Shown here: positions 7,923-14,607 of the stretch, in pieces
Layout of the letters: every line of letters starts with the position of its first letter
Position numbering within the stretch: position 1 is the stretch's first letter
NCBI GenBank assembly: GCA_013215515.1
Contig: JABSPC010000026.1
Span: 1 to 14,607 of the forward strand
DNA from: Crocinitomicaceae bacterium
GTDB lineage: Bacteria > Bacteroidota > Bacteroidia > Flavobacteriales_D > Crocinitomicaceae
Reading direction: 5' to 3'
Length of the DNA stretch: 14,607 nucleotides
Program-made: the position numbers and the translations under genes
The notes under the pieces: model-generated
The model's input: only the letters and a program-made list of their open reading frames with translations
Databases searched by the model: none
Told to the model about the DNA's origin: nothing

Positions 7923-8738
7923 TCACAGGCTAATGTGCACTGATTTCACATCGACGTCAATGTACTTCTTTGCATTTAGATTGAATTCAACGCTATTCTC
8001 AGATGTCAAAAAATTAACCGATCCATTCTTGGTGCATTTTGAATCTATCCAAGGATGACGAAGAAGATAATCAGCGAGGCTGTCTGAGACGATATTTCCC
8101 TGCGCAACTACATTTACTCCTTCTGGAACCAAAGACTCGATATAATCCTTTAAAACAGGATAATGAGTACAACCCAATACGATGGTATCGATTCGTTTAT
8201 TCATGGCCATCAACGCATCTACATCTTTTCGAATAAACTCTTTTCCAGATTCCGTAAAATGTTCGTTATTTTCAATCAACGTTACCCACAATGGGCAGGC
8301 ATGTTGGAACACATTACACTGAGGTGAAAACTTCTTAATTTCAATTGGATATGAATCTGATGTTACGGTACCCGGAGTAGCCAAAACCCCTATTGTATTG
8401 GTTCTAGAAAATTGGCCTATAATTTCCGCACTCGGACGAATCACACCTAGCACTCGTTTATGAAGGCCTATTCTAGGAAGGTCATTTTTTTGAATTGTAC
8501 GCAGTGCTTTGGCTGATGCTGTATTGCACGCAAGAATAACCAGCTCGCACCCACGGTCAAATAATTCGTTCACCGCTTGTAATGTGAACTCATACACCAC
8601 ATCAAACGAGCGACCACCATATGGAGCTCTAGCATTGTCGCCCAAATACAAATAATCGTATTCTGGCAATCTCTCGCGAAAGTCTGAGAGGATCGTTAGT
8701 CCTCCATAGCCAGAATCAAATACTCCAATAGGTCCCAT
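7923..8738 (-). CDS. murI: Glutamate racemase
   Basis: This cytoplasmic enzyme interconverts L- and D-glutamate without a cofactor and supplies D-Glu for peptidoglycan stem peptides. With the start at 8738 the protein has 271 residues, normal for the family. It begins MGPIGVFDSGYGG, where Asp8 and Ser9 belong to the substrate pocket. The two catalytic cysteines are Cys71 (ACNTASA) and Cys190 (LGCTHYP). LGDNARAPYG (about 32-41) is also conserved. The frame is open to an ATG at 8780, but that codon lies inside the arm of a terminator hairpin and adds 14 residues not seen in the family, so I reject it. It follows the ompH pair, a conserved Bacteroidota order, but the terminator at 8751-8787 suggests separate or attenuated transcription. 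Confidence 0.95.
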   Translation of the reverse strand: MGPIGVFDSGYGGLTILSDFRERLPEYDYLYLGDNARAPYGGRSFDVVYEFTLQAVNELFDRGCELVILACNTASAKALRTIQKNDLPRIGLHKRVLGVIRPSAEIIGQFSRTNTIGVLATPGTVTSDSYPIEIKKFSPQCNVFQHACPLWVTLIENNEHFTESGKEFIRKDVDALMAMNKRIDTIVLGCTHYPVLKDYIESLVPEGVNVVAQGNIVSDSLADYLLRHPWIDSKCTKNGSVNFLTSENSVEFNLNAKKYIDVDVKSVHISL

Positions 8739-8743
8739 AATAC

Positions 8744-8751
8744 CAAAGCTA
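8744..8751 (-). promoter_or_regulatory. Candidate -7 element directly before murI
   Basis: On the minus strand TAGCTTTG matches the TAnnTTTG consensus exactly. It ends 5 bases before the murI ATG, so transcription would start at or within a base or two of the start codon, giving a leaderless message. No clear -33 element is seen, and the upstream side is occupied by the terminator's T-tract. Tentative. Confidence 0.3.
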
Positions 8752-8787
8752 AATAAAAATCCCGATCTGTTAAAAGACAAATCGGGG
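8751..8787 (-). terminator. Intrinsic terminator between ompH (second copy) and murI
   Basis: On the minus strand CCCGATTTGT pairs with ACAGATCGGG over 10 base pairs, including one G-U wobble, around a 6-base loop. In plus coordinates the arms are 8761-8770 and 8777-8786. ATTTTTATTT follows on the minus strand. It starts 22 bases after the stop of the upstream ompH-like gene and ends 12 bases before murI, so it should end most transcription of the envelope operon here. Confidence 0.85.
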
Positions 8788-8808
8788 TCATTACTATTTT
8801 ATAAAAGT

Positions 8809-9342
8809 CTAGTTTGGAATTACATCTTCTGCTGTTTCTTTAGCATCCAATTCCAACAGTACTTTAATTACTTCGTCGGTAATGTCTTGTCCACCCCCAA
8901 AATAAATTGCACTAGATTCATCAATAACGTATGCCAATTTCATTCTTTCGGCAACAATATCAACTGCTCTTTTGATCCGATCTTGCAATGGCGCATTCAA
9001 ATCATTGGATGTTTGAATTAAGAAATCTTTCAACGATTGGTTTGTTGATTCAATTCGCTCTTGAAACTCCATTAATTTCTTTTCTTCATACTCTCTTTGA
9101 GAACGAATTAAAGAAGGAGCTTTAGCCTGATATGCCTCTGCTGCTGTCTGAAATTCAAGTTGCATTTCGTTTAACTCGTCGTAAGCGTTTTTTTCCATTT
9201 CACCATATTGCGCTAAGGCAATTTTTGCAGATGGCAATGAATCCCACAAAACTTGTGATCTAACGTGGGCAATTTTGGACTGAGACATTGCTGTTCCTCC
9301 CAACCCTACTAATACAACTAATAACAATACTAATTTTTTCAT
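8809..9342 (-). CDS. OmpH/Skp-like periplasmic chaperone, second and more divergent copy
   Basis: Skp/OmpH proteins are periplasmic chaperones that hold unfolded outer-membrane proteins on their way to BamA. This 177-residue product has a classic signal peptide (MKKLVLLLVVLVGLGG, cleavage near Ser20-Gln21). It then has a short beta-strand (KIAHVRSQ), a long charged helical and coiled-coil region (about 45-115), and a C-terminal beta segment with YVIDESSAIYFGGGQDITDEVI. Length and layout fit the family. The usual 'D-x-x-Y-I-L-x-x-M-P-E-Y' start seen in the neighbouring copy is replaced by S-Q-V-L-W-D-S-L-P-S, so this copy has diverged. It is the last gene before the terminator at 8751-8787 and lies 117 bases after the first copy. 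Confidence 0.85.
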   Translation of the reverse strand: MKKLVLLLVVLVGLGGTAMSQSKIAHVRSQVLWDSLPSAKIALAQYGEMEKNAYDELNEMQLEFQTAAEAYQAKAPSLIRSQREYEEKKLMEFQERIESTNQSLKDFLIQTSNDLNAPLQDRIKRAVDIVAERMKLAYVIDESSAIYFGGGQDITDEVIKVLLELDAKETAEDVIPN

Positions 9343-9459
9343 TCTTTCTTTTTTAAATCGAACTGAATTAAATTATTCTTTAAATCAACTCGAGAGATTA
9401 TTCCTTCTGGTTTTCAGTTATTCGGAGCTTCACTCCTTATTTAAAGACTTAAGTTTTGG

Positions 9460-9975
9460 TTATTTTACTTTTACTCCCAACTCTTTAAGTACTAAATTGC
9501 TTATATCCACTTTTGGATCGGCGTAAACCAAATTGCTTTGATTCGCTTTGTCAAATACCATTACGTATTTCTTTTGATTTGCAATTTTCTCCATTGCATC
9601 ATAAACACGGTCTTGGATAGGCTTAATCAAAGATTGACGTTTTTGGAAATAATCACCTTTAACCCCAAAGCGCGTTTTTTGCATTTGCATCGCTTCAGTC
9701 TCAAGCTTATCCAATTCCTCTGCGCGTTTTTTCTTCTCTTCGGTTGGAAGTAAAACTTCCTCTCTTGCAAAATTGTCTTTCTTCATTTTCAAAACATCAT
9801 ATCGCTTTTCAATCTCTTTCGTCCAACGATCTGCAAGTTTATCCAATTTTTCTTTCGCATCTTTATATTCAGGCATCGCCTTCAAGATGTAATCCGAATC
9901 AATATAAGCGTACTTCTGACTAAAGGCAAACCCTGTGCCAAAAATCAATACTAGAGCCAAAACAAGTGTTTTCAT
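9460..9975 (-). CDS. OmpH/Skp-like periplasmic chaperone, first copy
   Basis: The 171-residue product has a signal peptide (MKTLVLALVLIFGTGFAFS, cleavage near Ser19-Gln20) and then the canonical family start KYAYIDSDYILKAMPEY. A Lys/Glu-rich helical region spans about 36-130 and should form the tentacle-like coiled coils of Skp trimers. A final strand-helix unit (KKYVMVFDKANQSNLVYADP) closes the body domain. It sits 57 bases after bamA on the same strand, the expected place for the chaperone that feeds BamA. The presence of two ompH-like genes in tandem is standard in Bacteroidota. Confidence 0.9.
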   Translation of the reverse strand: MKTLVLALVLIFGTGFAFSQKYAYIDSDYILKAMPEYKDAKEKLDKLADRWTKEIEKRYDVLKMKKDNFAREEVLLPTEEKKKRAEELDKLETEAMQMQKTRFGVKGDYFQKRQSLIKPIQDRVYDAMEKIANQKKYVMVFDKANQSNLVYADPKVDISNLVLKELGVKVK

Positions 9976-10032
9976 AATTCAACTTTTTTCTGCCGAACGG
10001 CGAAAATAATACATTTATTGTATATCTCGATA

Positions 10033-12696
10033 TTATAATTCGCCTAGATTCATACCAATTGTGAAATTCAACTTAGTATAATATCCTTTCGTATCTATTT
10101 GATTGTTAAATCCTCCTTCGATTGTGTCGAACCCCGTTGCCCAAGAATCAAGCTTATCAAAACCCCATCCATAATCCAATCCAAGCATACCGAACATTGG
10201 AAGGAATACTCTAATTCCAACACCTGCAGCTCTTTTTACATTCAATGGGTTGAAGTCTCTAAAGGTCGGGAACGTATTCCCAGCTTCAGCAAATCCAAGA
10301 ACATAGAATGTCGCTGAAGGATTCAATGAAATAGGATATCGCAACTCTAAAGTATACTTAGCAATTAATGGATCTCCTCCGTCTGAGTTTAAACCTCCAG
10401 TTCCGTCTTCATAGCCTCTAAGTGCGATAATTTCCTGTCCACCAATTTGATTCACTCCTGTCAATCCACTTCCTCCTAAATGGAAACGTTCGAATGGTGT
10501 TAAACCTTTATCGTAGTTATAAGCCCCTTGAATTCCAAATCCAATTCTAGGCATCAATACCAATTTTTTGTCTGGCGTTAATGGAAAATACCATTCTCCA
10601 GTCAATTTGAATTTGTAATACTCTAAATTTTTGAAACGCTCTTCATTCGATAAAGTCGAATAGTCGTCAATTCCGTCCCACACAGAATATGGCAAAGTCG
10701 CTTTCGCTGTAAACTTAATATTTGATCCTCCTTGAGGGTAAATTGGCGAACTTACAGAGTTTCTCTGAAGAACATATCTGAACGCGAAATCATTTGCTAT
10801 ACCATCTGTAAACAATCCAAATCGAGTATCATTCTTCACAAAATACTGTTGGAAGCTCAATTCGTAATACGCCTGGAACCAATCATCCGGGAATTTCTTT
10901 CTACGTCCCAATCCCACATTAACACCTGCTAAACGCAAACCACTAAAGTTTTCATTTGTTGGAGCATATCCATTTCCTAATAAAGTCCAGTTTGCACCGA
11001 AAGTAAGTGAGTTCGGCTTCTTCCCCCCTAACCACGGTTCAGTAAATGAGAAATTGTAACCTCTGTAGAATTTACCATTTGTCTGAATACGCAATGAAAC
11101 ACGTTGTCCGTCTCCACCAGGAAGAGGTGTCCATGCTCCTTTTTTGAAGATGTTTTTTGTACTAAAATTGTTGAATGTCAATCCAAGAGTTCCAATGATT
11201 CGACCTTTTCCGTCCAATCCAGTCCCTCCATAACCACCAGACAATTCAATTTGATCTGAAGATTTCTCTTCAACCACGTATTCAATATCTACCGTTCCAT
11301 CTTGTGGGTTTGGAATTGGGTTTACTTGGAACGCTTGCTCATTGAAATAGCCCAATTGAGCTAACTCTCTTTGCGTTCTGATAATGTCATTTCTATTGAA
11401 TAAATCACCAGGTTTCGTTCTAATTTCTCTACGAATTACGTAATCATTCGTTTTCGTATTTCCTTTAATGATAACACGTTTAACACGGGCCTCTTTCCCT
11501 TCGATTATTCGCATTTGATAATTAATGTAATGCGCTTCTACGTTCGTTTCAACCGCGATAACTTGGAAGAACAAATAACCTCTATCCATGTACAACGATG
11601 AAATATCACGTCCATCCTGACTCATAAACAAACGAGTATCTAAAAGTTGGCTATTGTATAAATCTCCTTTTTCAATACCCAATACGGTATCAAGGTATGA
11701 CGATCTGAATTTTGTATTTCCAATCCATTCAATATCTCCGAAATAGTACTTTTCTCCTTCGTCAATAGTGATTTTAATATTTAAATTCTTCGTGTCCGCT
11801 AAGTAGACCGTATCCATTTTAATCTCAGCATCACGCAAACCAACTTTCGTGAACTTGGCCATCATAGCCTCCTTGTCCTTCTTATACGTGCTTTCGAAAT
11901 ATTTAGATCTTTTGAAGAATCTCCAAAACGCTTTCTGCTTCGTGTCCTTCATCGCTAAACGCAATTTCCACGTTTTAACGGATTCATTTCCTTCAAATAC
12001 TAACTCACCAATCTTTACCTTTTCACCTTTGTTTACTTTTATAACAAAGATTTCAGATTGATTCATTAATGTATCCTGAACACGGTTAATCTTAACCCCA
12101 ACCGAATAATGACCTTTATCTCTGAAATACCCTTTAATCTTCGCTTTCGTTGCAAAAACTAAGTTTTCAGTAATTGTTTTTCCTGAGAATAAAGAAATCT
12201 CTTCTCTAATTTTATCTGCATCGCGTTTATTGATTCCTACAAATCTGAATCGAGAAAGCTTAGGTCTCGGTGCTACTTTGATTGTCATGTAAATAACACC
12301 TGCAATTTCCTTCTCAGCGGTAATTTCGATATCGGAAAAAATTCCTTCTGCCCATAAATTCTTAATCGATTTTGAGATCGCTTCACCAGGCAATGTAATT
12401 GATTGACCCGATCTCAATCCTGCTAAAAGCTTAATTGCATTGTGATCATAATTATCGGCTCCTTCAACTCGGATAGGTCCTATTTCGTATTTCCCCGGTC
12501 GCATGAAGTCTATATCAAGTCCACCGACAACATTTCCTTCGTCAACTTTATCTATTACTTGATCCATTGGTTCCACTGGATCGGCAATTGGAAGTGAACC
12601 TGGATTAACTGTGTCTGGAACTACCTGCGCGTTTACCATCGCCTGAAAGGACAGAAGTAGCATGCAAGTGAGTAGTAATTTAAAGGTCAATTTCAT
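10033..12696 (-). CDS. bamA: Outer-membrane protein assembly factor BamA (Omp85)
   Basis: BamA folds and inserts beta-barrel proteins into the outer membrane. The 887-residue product has a signal peptide (cleavage near Ala23-Gln24) and a Pro/Asp-rich spacer (24-68). Five POTRA domains follow at about 70-143, 145-224, 225-314, 315-400 and 401-478, ending in KGN and E-Y-V-V-E-E-K type strands. The 16-strand barrel covers about 480-887. The Omp85 signature loop is visible as LRGYEDGTGG (Arg760-Gly-Tyr762), corresponding to the conserved VRGF/Y. The start is 3 bases after the uppS stop, which suggests translational coupling. The last residues are N-L-G-E-L, without the terminal aromatic residue usual for barrel proteins; the nearest Phe is at 878. 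It is slightly longer than proteobacterial BamA, as is common in this phylum. Confidence 0.95.
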   Translation of the reverse strand: MKLTFKLLLTCMLLLSFQAMVNAQVVPDTVNPGSLPIADPVEPMDQVIDKVDEGNVVGGLDIDFMRPGKYEIGPIRVEGADNYDHNAIKLLAGLRSGQSITLPGEAISKSIKNLWAEGIFSDIEITAEKEIAGVIYMTIKVAPRPKLSRFRFVGINKRDADKIREEISLFSGKTITENLVFATKAKIKGYFRDKGHYSVGVKINRVQDTLMNQSEIFVIKVNKGEKVKIGELVFEGNESVKTWKLRLAMKDTKQKAFWRFFKRSKYFESTYKKDKEAMMAKFTKVGLRDAEIKMDTVYLADTKNLNIKITIDEGEKYYFGDIEWIGNTKFRSSYLDTVLGIEKGDLYNSQLLDTRLFMSQDGRDISSLYMDRGYLFFQVIAVETNVEAHYINYQMRIIEGKEARVKRVIIKGNTKTNDYVIRREIRTKPGDLFNRNDIIRTQRELAQLGYFNEQAFQVNPIPNPQDGTVDIEYVVEEKSSDQIELSGGYGGTGLDGKGRIIGTLGLTFNNFSTKNIFKKGAWTPLPGGDGQRVSLRIQTNGKFYRGYNFSFTEPWLGGKKPNSLTFGANWTLLGNGYAPTNENFSGLRLAGVNVGLGRRKKFPDDWFQAYYELSFQQYFVKNDTRFGLFTDGIANDFAFRYVLQRNSVSSPIYPQGGSNIKFTAKATLPYSVWDGIDDYSTLSNEERFKNLEYYKFKLTGEWYFPLTPDKKLVLMPRIGFGIQGAYNYDKGLTPFERFHLGGSGLTGVNQIGGQEIIALRGYEDGTGGLNSDGGDPLIAKYTLELRYPISLNPSATFYVLGFAEAGNTFPTFRDFNPLNVKRAAGVGIRVFLPMFGMLGLDYGWGFDKLDSWATGFDTIEGGFNNQIDTKGYYTKLNFTIGMNLGEL

Positions 12697-12699
12697 ATT

Positions 12700-13443
12700 T
12701 TATTTTTCTAATTGTGCGGATATCATTCCAAATCTTCTTTCTCTGGATTGATAATCGAGCACAGCCTTATATAAATCTTCTTTCTTAAAATCAGGCCACA
12801 ATACTTCAGTAAAATGGAACTCTGCGTATGCAATCTGCCAAAGTAAAAAGTTACTCACTCGATGTTCCCCACTTGTTCTAATAAGAAGTTCAGGATCCGG
12901 AATACCTCTTGTTGTCAAATTGTCAGCGAATGTTTCTTTACAAATATCGTGCAATTCAAGATCTCCATTTGAAACGTTTTTCGCAATTTTCTTTGCTGCT
13001 TCAACGATTTCCCATTGAGCACTATAATTCAGAGCCAAGATTAAGTTAACTCCTGTATTCGTCTTTGTCTGTTCATAAGCAGCTGCTAATTCATCTTGAC
13101 ATCCTTGTGGAAGCCCAGCTGTATCACCAATAGTTGAGACCACAACATTACTTTTATCTAGCTCTTCGACTTCATTACTGATCGTGTGCACCAATAAATC
13201 CATTAAACCGTCTACCTCTTCTTTCGGTCGATCCCAGTTTTCAGTAGAGAATGCATACAACGTGAGGTATTCGACATTCATTTCTTGAGCAGCTTTAAGT
13301 GCTTCTCGAACAGATTCCACGCCAATATTATGACCAAACAGTCGTTCTTCGCCCTGCTGCTGTGCCCAACGCCCATTCCCATCCATAATGATGGCAATGT
13401 GTTTCGGTGTATTATTTAAATCTATTTTGTCTAAAATCCCCAT
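12700..13443 (-). CDS. uppS: Isoprenyl transferase (undecaprenyl diphosphate synthase)
   Basis: This cis-prenyltransferase condenses isopentenyl diphosphate onto farnesyl diphosphate to make undecaprenyl diphosphate, the lipid carrier for peptidoglycan and surface glycans. With the start at 13443 the protein has 247 residues. Motifs in order are HIAIIMDGNGRWA (catalytic Asp21), GHNIG, LYAFSTENWDRP (about 62-73), LNYSAQWEI, and the late IRTSGEHRVSNFLLWQIAYAEFHF with the RxSxxxxR-like diphosphate-binding residues. The frame extends to an ATG at 13491, but the added 16 residues are hydrophobic and atypical, so MGILDKIDLNNTPKH is the preferred start. It is the first gene of the uppS-bamA-ompH run, behind the atpC terminator. 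I see no firm promoter in 13444-13535; a near-consensus TATTTTCG lies at 13462-13469 on the minus strand. Confidence 0.95.
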   Translation of the reverse strand: MGILDKIDLNNTPKHIAIIMDGNGRWAQQQGEERLFGHNIGVESVREALKAAQEMNVEYLTLYAFSTENWDRPKEEVDGLMDLLVHTISNEVEELDKSNVVVSTIGDTAGLPQGCQDELAAAYEQTKTNTGVNLILALNYSAQWEIVEAAKKIAKNVSNGDLELHDICKETFADNLTTRGIPDPELLIRTSGEHRVSNFLLWQIAYAEFHFTEVLWPDFKKEDLYKAVLDYQSRERRFGMISAQLEK

Positions 13444-13536
13444 GTGTTCTAGTATAATCAACGAAAATAGTGAAACTATCGTATAAGTCACTAATTATAG
13501 CCGTTCTACTTAACGTAGTTTAACAAAAAGAACCAT

Positions 13537-13568
13537 AAAAAAAAGGGAGTTCAATTGATGAACTCCCT
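13537..13568 (-). terminator. Intrinsic terminator of atpD-atpC
   Basis: AGGGAGTTCA (13544-13553) and TGAACTCCCT (13559-13568) form a perfect 10-base-pair stem with a 5-base loop. On the minus strand a run of eight T follows. It starts 22 bases after the atpC stop and separates the ATP synthase genes from uppS. Confidence 0.9.
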
Positions 13569-13590
13569 CCTAAATATTCTTTAATGCAAG

Positions 13591-13878
13591 CTATTCTGCC
13601 AGAACGATTACTTTGTTGTTCTGCATTTCAATAACTCCACCTTTAATCGCAATGCGAATAACCTTATTGTTTGAACCATCAACTGTGATTTTATCGTTCG
13701 CATTTTCTGTTTCAAAAGCATTGGTAAGGTCAACTTTCACATCACCTTTAGTTAATGCAGCAATAACGGGTGCGTGTTTATTCAATACTTGGAACGATCC
13801 GTCGGCCCCAGGGAATTGAACTGCATCAGCTTCGCCTACAAAAATCTCTGCTTCTGGTGTGATAATTTCTAATTGCAT
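13591..13878 (-). CDS. atpC: F1 ATP synthase epsilon subunit, short form
   Basis: Epsilon belongs to the central stalk of F1Fo ATP synthase, in contact with gamma and the c-ring. The 95-residue product is the N-terminal beta-sandwich only: MQLEIITPEAEIFVGEADAVQFPGADGSF is split between strands with the G-x-x-G-x-x-x-V-L motif (residues about 24-32), followed by H-A-P-V-I-A-A-L and the closing G-G-V-I-E-M-Q-N-N-K-V strand. The C-terminal helical hairpin that inhibits ATP hydrolysis in other bacteria is absent, as is usual for Bacteroidota. It lies 87 bases after atpD and ends just before a strong terminator. Confidence 0.93.
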   Translation of the reverse strand: MQLEIITPEAEIFVGEADAVQFPGADGSFQVLNKHAPVIAALTKGDVKVDLTNAFETENANDKITVDGSNNKVIRIAIKGGVIEMQNNKVIVLAE

Positions 13879-13965
13879 CTTTATCGCTTTTGTGCCTTTG
13901 CTGAGTTCTTCACTTTAGGTTTCGACCGCCGTTCAAAACTTCAGTAAAAGCGTTTAAATATTCAA

Positions 13966-14607
<642 letters not shown>

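Noticed and set aside
8739..8780. Longer N-terminus for murI from ATG 8780
   Set aside because: The ATG is inside the arm of a strong terminator, and the extra 14 residues are not part of glutamate racemases; MGPIGVFDSG is the family start.
9995..10006. GCCGTTCGGC (minus strand) with a following A-run between bamA and the first ompH, as a terminator
   Set aside because: The stem is too short (three or four pairs around two to four bases), and on the minus strand it is followed by A, not T.
13444..13491. Longer N-terminus for uppS from ATG 13491
   Set aside because: It adds a hydrophobic 16-residue stretch not typical of this soluble enzyme; the ATG at 13443 gives the usual short lead before HIAIIMDGNGRW.

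Overview
The window is AT-rich, and its gene content points to a member of Bacteroidota, most likely Flavobacteriales. A secreted metallopeptidase carries a C-terminal type IX secretion (T9SS) sorting domain. The order uppS-bamA-ompH-ompH-murI is the envelope cluster typical of the phylum. An atpD-atpC pair with a short epsilon subunit stands apart from any other ATP synthase gene, as is usual there. I cannot name a genus; the Crocinitomicaceae/Fluviicola area is a guess.

Left part (1-5345). A small acidic hypothetical gene (+) converges on a large secreted VWA-domain protein (-). A small two-helix membrane protein (+), a secreted protein with an N-terminal OmpA-like domain (+) and a group III truncated haemoglobin (+) follow. 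The OmpA-like gene is followed by a strongly structured 3' region ending in an intrinsic terminator. These genes look like separate transcription units, and three of them are of unknown function.

Middle and right part (5448-14607), all on the minus strand, so transcription runs from right to left. It starts with the C-terminal part of atpD, cut by the window edge, then atpC and a strong terminator. Next come uppS (undecaprenyl diphosphate synthase, lipid carrier for envelope polymers), bamA (outer-membrane protein assembly), two ompH/skp-like periplasmic chaperones, a strong terminator, murI (D-glutamate for peptidoglycan) and the T9SS-exported peptidase, which has its own terminator. uppS through ompH form a plausible envelope-biogenesis operon: uppS and bamA are 3 nt apart.

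Most of the window is ordinary chromosomal housekeeping, and I found no phage, IS element, CRISPR array or defence system. The points most worth a second look are the OmpA-first protein with a very basic tail, the layered inverted repeats downstream of it, the possible leaderless start of murI just behind a terminator, the absence of a porG-like gene beside uppS/bamA, and an unusual C-terminus on BamA. Two start codons (murI and uppS) were moved downstream of the longest reading frame.
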